From assembly GCA_017828835.1 (NCBI GenBank), contig JAGAEK010000126.1:1-9196 (forward strand): a stretch of 9,196 nucleotides of DNA, written 5' to 3'. The notes beneath the pieces were generated by a model. It was not told where the DNA came from and did no database searches. It saw nothing but the letters and a program-made list of their open reading frames with translations. The DNA is from Oscillospiraceae bacterium (GTDB lineage Bacteria > Bacillota > Clostridia > Oscillospirales > Ruminococcaceae). The translations under genes were made by a program, and so were the position numbers. This document shows, piece after piece, positions 6,611-9,196 of this stretch (the first letter of the stretch is position 1; each line of letters starts with the position of its first letter).

Positions 6611-7563
6611 AAATTACTGTAATAGGATGCGGACGTTGGGGATCTTTTATCGCATGGTATGCCGATCAATTGAATCATAAAGTTACGTTATACGGAAGAG
6701 CCGGTTCCGCTCACCTTGAGCAGCTCAAAGCGACCGGTACCAACGGTCTGGTCACTCTCGGAAAAACGATCTCTTTTTCTTCAGAGCTTTCTGAAATTAC
6801 GACTTCGGATATGATCGTGATTTCAATAAACTCTCAAAATCTTAAAAATCTTTCTTTGGAAATACAGAAATTAGGTATAAAAAACAAAATTTTCGTCCTT
6901 TGTATGAAAGGTATAGACGTTGAAAGCGGTAAAAGGCTTTCCGAAATAATATCGGAAGAGATCGATTCTTCCAATAAAGTTGCCGTTTGGCTTGGACCGG
7001 GACACGTCCAGGAATTTTGCAGCGGTATAAGGAATTGTATGGTCATAGACAGCAGTGATACGCAGACAAAATCCGAAGTTATAAACGCATTTTCAAGCAA
7101 ATTGATACGTTTCTACTACGGTCAGGACTTGGTCGGTAACGAAATAGGCGCGGCATCAAAAAACGTTATCGGTATTGCCGCAGGGATGCTGGACGGGCTG
7201 GATTATTCAACGTTGAAAGGTGCTTTGATGTCAAGAGGATCTCAGGAGATATCGCGTCTTATTGAGGCTATGGGCGGAAACAAGCTTTCGGCATACGGAC
7301 TGTGCCATCTAGGTGACTATAAGGCAACGGTTTTTTCGGAATACAGCCATAACAGAAAATTCGGAGAGAATTTTGTCAAACATCTTCCCTATTCCGAACT
7401 CGCCGAAGGATATTATACGGCAAAAGCTTTGAATCTTTTGAGCGGCAAATATTCGGTCGAACTTCCGATTTGTGAAGCGGTATATAACATTTTATATAAC
7501 GGCTACGATCCTAAAGAAACTCTCGATTCGCTGTTTGAAAGAAAGCTTAAAAACGAGTTTTAA
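6607..7563 (+). CDS. gpsA: NAD(P)H-dependent glycerol-3-phosphate dehydrogenase, divergent
   Basis: GpsA reduces dihydroxyacetone phosphate to sn-glycerol 3-phosphate, the backbone of membrane phospholipids. At 318 residues it is close to the usual length. The N-terminal Rossmann fold has GxGxxG as GCGRWG (7-12), the KGI motif has K101, and the catalytic Lys is K185 in GNEIGAASKNVIGIAAGMLDG. The C-terminal domain has SRGSQEISRLIEAMGG (209-224), GLCHLGDYKAT (231-241) and NRKFG (249-253). It departs from standard GpsA in two places. The usual GPSxAxE reads GPGHVQEF (130-137), and the usual GLGxGxNxKAAL loop is shortened to GLDYSTLKGAL (197-207), without its Asn. It could be a second, divergent paralogue or a dehydrogenase with a related substrate. 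AGAGGA (6595-6600) lies 6 nt before the ATG, which overlaps the tmcAL stop. Confidence 0.85.
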   Translation: MKITVIGCGRWGSFIAWYADQLNHKVTLYGRAGSAHLEQLKATGTNGLVTLGKTISFSSELSEITTSDMIVISINSQNLKNLSLEIQKLGIKNKIFVLCMKGIDVESGKRLSEIISEEIDSSNKVAVWLGPGHVQEFCSGIRNCMVIDSSDTQTKSEVINAFSSKLIRFYYGQDLVGNEIGAASKNVIGIAAGMLDGLDYSTLKGALMSRGSQEISRLIEAMGGNKLSAYGLCHLGDYKATVFSEYSHNRKFGENFVKHLPYSELAEGYYTAKALNLLSGKYSVELPICEAVYNILYNGYDPKETLDSLFERKLKNEF

Positions 7564-7582
7564 GTGAAAGGCCTCAGAATTT

Positions 7583-8983
7583 ATGAAATTATTTCATTTG
7601 GCTTGCGATGAAAATATTTGCGAAGGACCTCTTTTCAAAAAACTTCTCAAATTTATATTTCCTCTTATGATAACCAATCTGCTTCAGGTTTGTTATTCCG
7701 CAGCGGATATGGTGATAGTATCTTTTTCAAAAGTAAGCGGCGCACTTGGCTCGATAGGTACGACCGCAGCGATGATAAATTTTATCGTGAACGTATATTT
7801 AGGTTTCTCTGTAGGTACAAACGTCGTCGTCGCGAGGAATATCGGCGCAAACGATAAGGAAAAAACGGAAAAATCGGTCCATACATCTGTTATTATAGCT
7901 ATCGTGTTCGGAGTTCTGGGAACGGTTATAGGCGTCACCATGAGTCGGACGATACTTTCGGCATTAGGCGATCAGGGCGAAGTACTGAGATTGGCGACGA
8001 CATACGCCAGGATTTATTTTCTCGGATCTATCTTTATGTCTCTGACAAATTATCTGATTGCAATATTGCGCGCGAAAGGAGATACGAAAACCCCGTTCTA
8101 TATTTTAACGCTTACGGGTATTTTGAATATAGTTTTAAATTTGTTCTTCGTATTTGTTTGCGATATGTCAGTCGAAGGGGTCGCGATAGCGACGGTTATT
8201 GCGAATGTTGCGTCCACCGTTCTGCTGTTTTTGAAGCTGTCGCGGGAAGAAGGCTTTTGCCGATTCGAGCTGTCAAAACTCAAATTAGACAAGACCGCCG
8301 CAAAAGAGATTATTCGCGAAGGCTTTCCCGCCGGGATTCAGGGTGCGCTCTTTTCACTTTCAAATATGATCATACAATCGTCTGTTATAGGTCTGAATAA
8401 TGAATTGTGCGCAGGCGGTTCCGATATAATCGACGGGAATACTGCAACACACAGCCTCGAGGGATTTATATATACCGCGACAAATTCCGTTTATTCTGCA
8501 GCCGTAACCTTTACAAGTCAGCATTTCGGAGCAAAAAAATATAAACGCATAGGAAAAGTTATGGCCGAATGCTATCTTATTACCGGGATCATTGCGATAG
8601 TTTTTTCGATGGCTATGGTGATTTTCCACGATCCGTTAATAAGAATATACGTCAGTTCACCTGTCGCGGTCGAAACCGCGTATATACGGATGAAAATTAT
8701 GTTTATCCCCTATTTCACTCTCGCCTTTATGGAGGTGGGATCCGGCATATTAAGGGGACTCGGAAGGTCGGTAACTTCGACCACGGTGTCTTTTATCGGG
8801 TCTTGCGTACTGCGTATATTATGGATAAATACTGTTTTTATTCACTTCCACACGTTAAGCAGCATATATTTTTCCTACCCCGTTTCGTGGATTGTTACGG
8901 CGCTTGCGCATTTCATATTTTCCCTTTGCGTCCGGAAAAAATATATGCAAAGTCAGCAGAACGTTTCGTCTGAAACGGCGTAA
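7583..8983 (+). CDS. MATE family multidrug/cation efflux transporter
   Basis: This 466-residue integral membrane protein of the multidrug and toxic compound extrusion family exports organic cations or drugs using a Na+ or H+ gradient. The length and about twelve hydrophobic segments fit the family. The N-lobe shows the typical opening ICEGPLFKKLLKFIFPLMITN (12-32), AADMVIVS (40-47), GFSVGTNVVVARNIGAND (74-91) and RAKGDTKTPF (163-172). The C-lobe repeats the plan with EIIREGFPAGIQGALFS (242-258), FTSQHFGAKKYKRIG (310-324) and RGLGRSVTST (391-400), the pseudo-symmetric counterpart of 163-172. The substrate cannot be deduced. AAAGG lies about 11 nt before the ATG, and the gene follows gpsA by 19 nt, so it is probably part of the same transcript. 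A strong terminator follows directly. Confidence 0.94.
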   Translation: MKLFHLACDENICEGPLFKKLLKFIFPLMITNLLQVCYSAADMVIVSFSKVSGALGSIGTTAAMINFIVNVYLGFSVGTNVVVARNIGANDKEKTEKSVHTSVIIAIVFGVLGTVIGVTMSRTILSALGDQGEVLRLATTYARIYFLGSIFMSLTNYLIAILRAKGDTKTPFYILTLTGILNIVLNLFFVFVCDMSVEGVAIATVIANVASTVLLFLKLSREEGFCRFELSKLKLDKTAAKEIIREGFPAGIQGALFSLSNMIIQSSVIGLNNELCAGGSDIIDGNTATHSLEGFIYTATNSVYSAAVTFTSQHFGAKKYKRIGKVMAECYLITGIIAIVFSMAMVIFHDPLIRIYVSSPVAVETAYIRMKIMFIPYFTLAFMEVGSGILRGLGRSVTSTTVSFIGSCVLRILWINTVFIHFHTLSSIYFSYPVSWIVTALAHFIFSLCVRKKYMQSQQNVSSETA

Positions 8984-9016
8984 AAAAAGCAGTCTTCAAA
9001 TGAAGACTGCTTTTTT
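8982..9016. terminator. Bidirectional intrinsic terminator
   Basis: The stem GCAGTCTTC (8989-8997) pairs with GAAGACTGC (9002-9010) around an AAAT loop. It is flanked by seven A (8982-8988) and six T (9011-9016). It therefore works in both directions: for the MATE transcript on the plus strand and for the convergent tRNA-Thr on the minus strand. It begins inside the MATE stop codon and reaches the tRNA CCA end. Confidence 0.93.
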
Positions 9017-9091
9017 GGAGCTGGTGATGTGACTCGAACACACGACCTGCTGATTACGAATCAGCTGCTCTACCGACTGAGCTACACCAGC
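9016..9091 (-). tRNA. tRNA-Thr (anticodon CGU)
   Basis: The minus strand folds as a complete 76-nt tRNA including an encoded CCA. The acceptor stem is GCTGGTG/CACCAGC with discriminator T. The D-arm is TAGCTCAGTCGGTAGAGC. The anticodon stem GCTGA/TCAGC encloses loop TTCGTAA with anticodon CGT. The T-arm loop is TTCGAGT. Anticodon CGU reads the Thr codon ACG. All stems pair, apart from a G-U at the end of the T-stem. It has its own promoter upstream and a terminator a few bases after CCA, so it is a single-gene unit. Confidence 0.97.
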
Positions 9092-9106
9092 TTTTATACC
9101 TTGAAC

Positions 9107-9135
9107 ATTATATAATATAAAATATGTCTCGTCAA
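9107..9135 (-). promoter_or_regulatory. Strong promoter of tRNA-Thr
   Basis: On the minus strand, TTGACG (9130-9135) and a perfect TATAAT (9107-9112) are separated by 17 nt. The -10 ends 15 nt before the tRNA 5' end, which predicts a leader of about 8-9 nt. This near-consensus SigA-type promoter is typical of stable RNA genes. Confidence 0.85.
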
Positions 9136-9149
9136 GATGGATAATATAA

Positions 9150-9188
9150 AAATTTCTCCTATAATTTAATTAATTTATGTAGAAATTT
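9150..9188. repeat. AT-rich inverted repeat at the right edge
   Basis: AAATTTCT (9150-9157) and AGAAATTT (9181-9188) are reverse complements, with a partly symmetrical AT-rich centre. It could be the end of a neighbouring transcription unit outside the window or chance in AT-rich DNA. No gene is visible between 9136 and 9196. Confidence 0.3.
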
Positions 9189-9196
9189 GAAATAAA

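Noticed and set aside
8569..8973. Plus-strand open frame of 134 codons
   Set aside because: It is another frame inside the MATE transporter gene, whose full-length frame is clearly the coding one.
9016..9091. The tRNA-Thr gene as an integration (att) site used by the recombinase at the left edge
   Set aside because: No repeat of the tRNA 3' end was seen elsewhere in the window, and ordinary chromosomal genes separate the two.

Overview
The window looks like a piece of a moderately AT-rich Bacillota chromosome, most likely class Clostridia. The reasons are strong GGAGG-type ribosome binding sites, SigA-type promoters, a TmcAL (YlbM-type) tRNA modification enzyme beside acetate kinase, clostridial-style Rnf subunits, and a DUF6873-type protein. 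Codon and base use look even across the window by eye, and I see no insertion sequence, CRISPR array or phage structural gene. The assignment to Clostridia is inference.

Layout. The left half is on the minus strand, read from right to left: ackA (acetate kinase), a terminator-like hairpin, then a tight three-gene unit of an RnfC-like protein, an RnfD-like protein and a DUF6873/GME-fold-like protein, and finally a XerC/D-type tyrosine recombinase whose last residues run off the left edge. A near-perfect 32-bp palindrome lies in the gap just upstream of the recombinase. The right half is on the plus strand, read from left to right: tmcAL and a gpsA-like dehydrogenase (4-nt overlap), then a MATE exporter. 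A bidirectional terminator separates the MATE gene from a convergent tRNA-Thr(CGU) gene, which has a near-consensus promoter at the right edge. ackA and tmcAL diverge from a shared intergenic region with overlapping promoters.

How the genes fit together. AckA interconverts acetate plus ATP with acetyl phosphate. TmcAL uses acetate and ATP to acetylate the wobble cytidine of elongator tRNA-Met, so the divergent pair is linked by acetate. GpsA makes glycerol 3-phosphate for lipid synthesis.

The most unusual part is the rnfC-rnfD pair. It has no rnfG, rnfE, rnfA or rnfB beside it. RnfC keeps both [4Fe-4S] motifs but has lost the glycine-rich NADH/FMN motif. RnfD has lost the SGAT flavinylation motif, with Lys where the flavin-bearing Thr should be. 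This may be a degenerate Rnf remnant or a repurposed two-subunit membrane iron-sulfur module; the intact frames and overlapping gene starts favour a maintained function.
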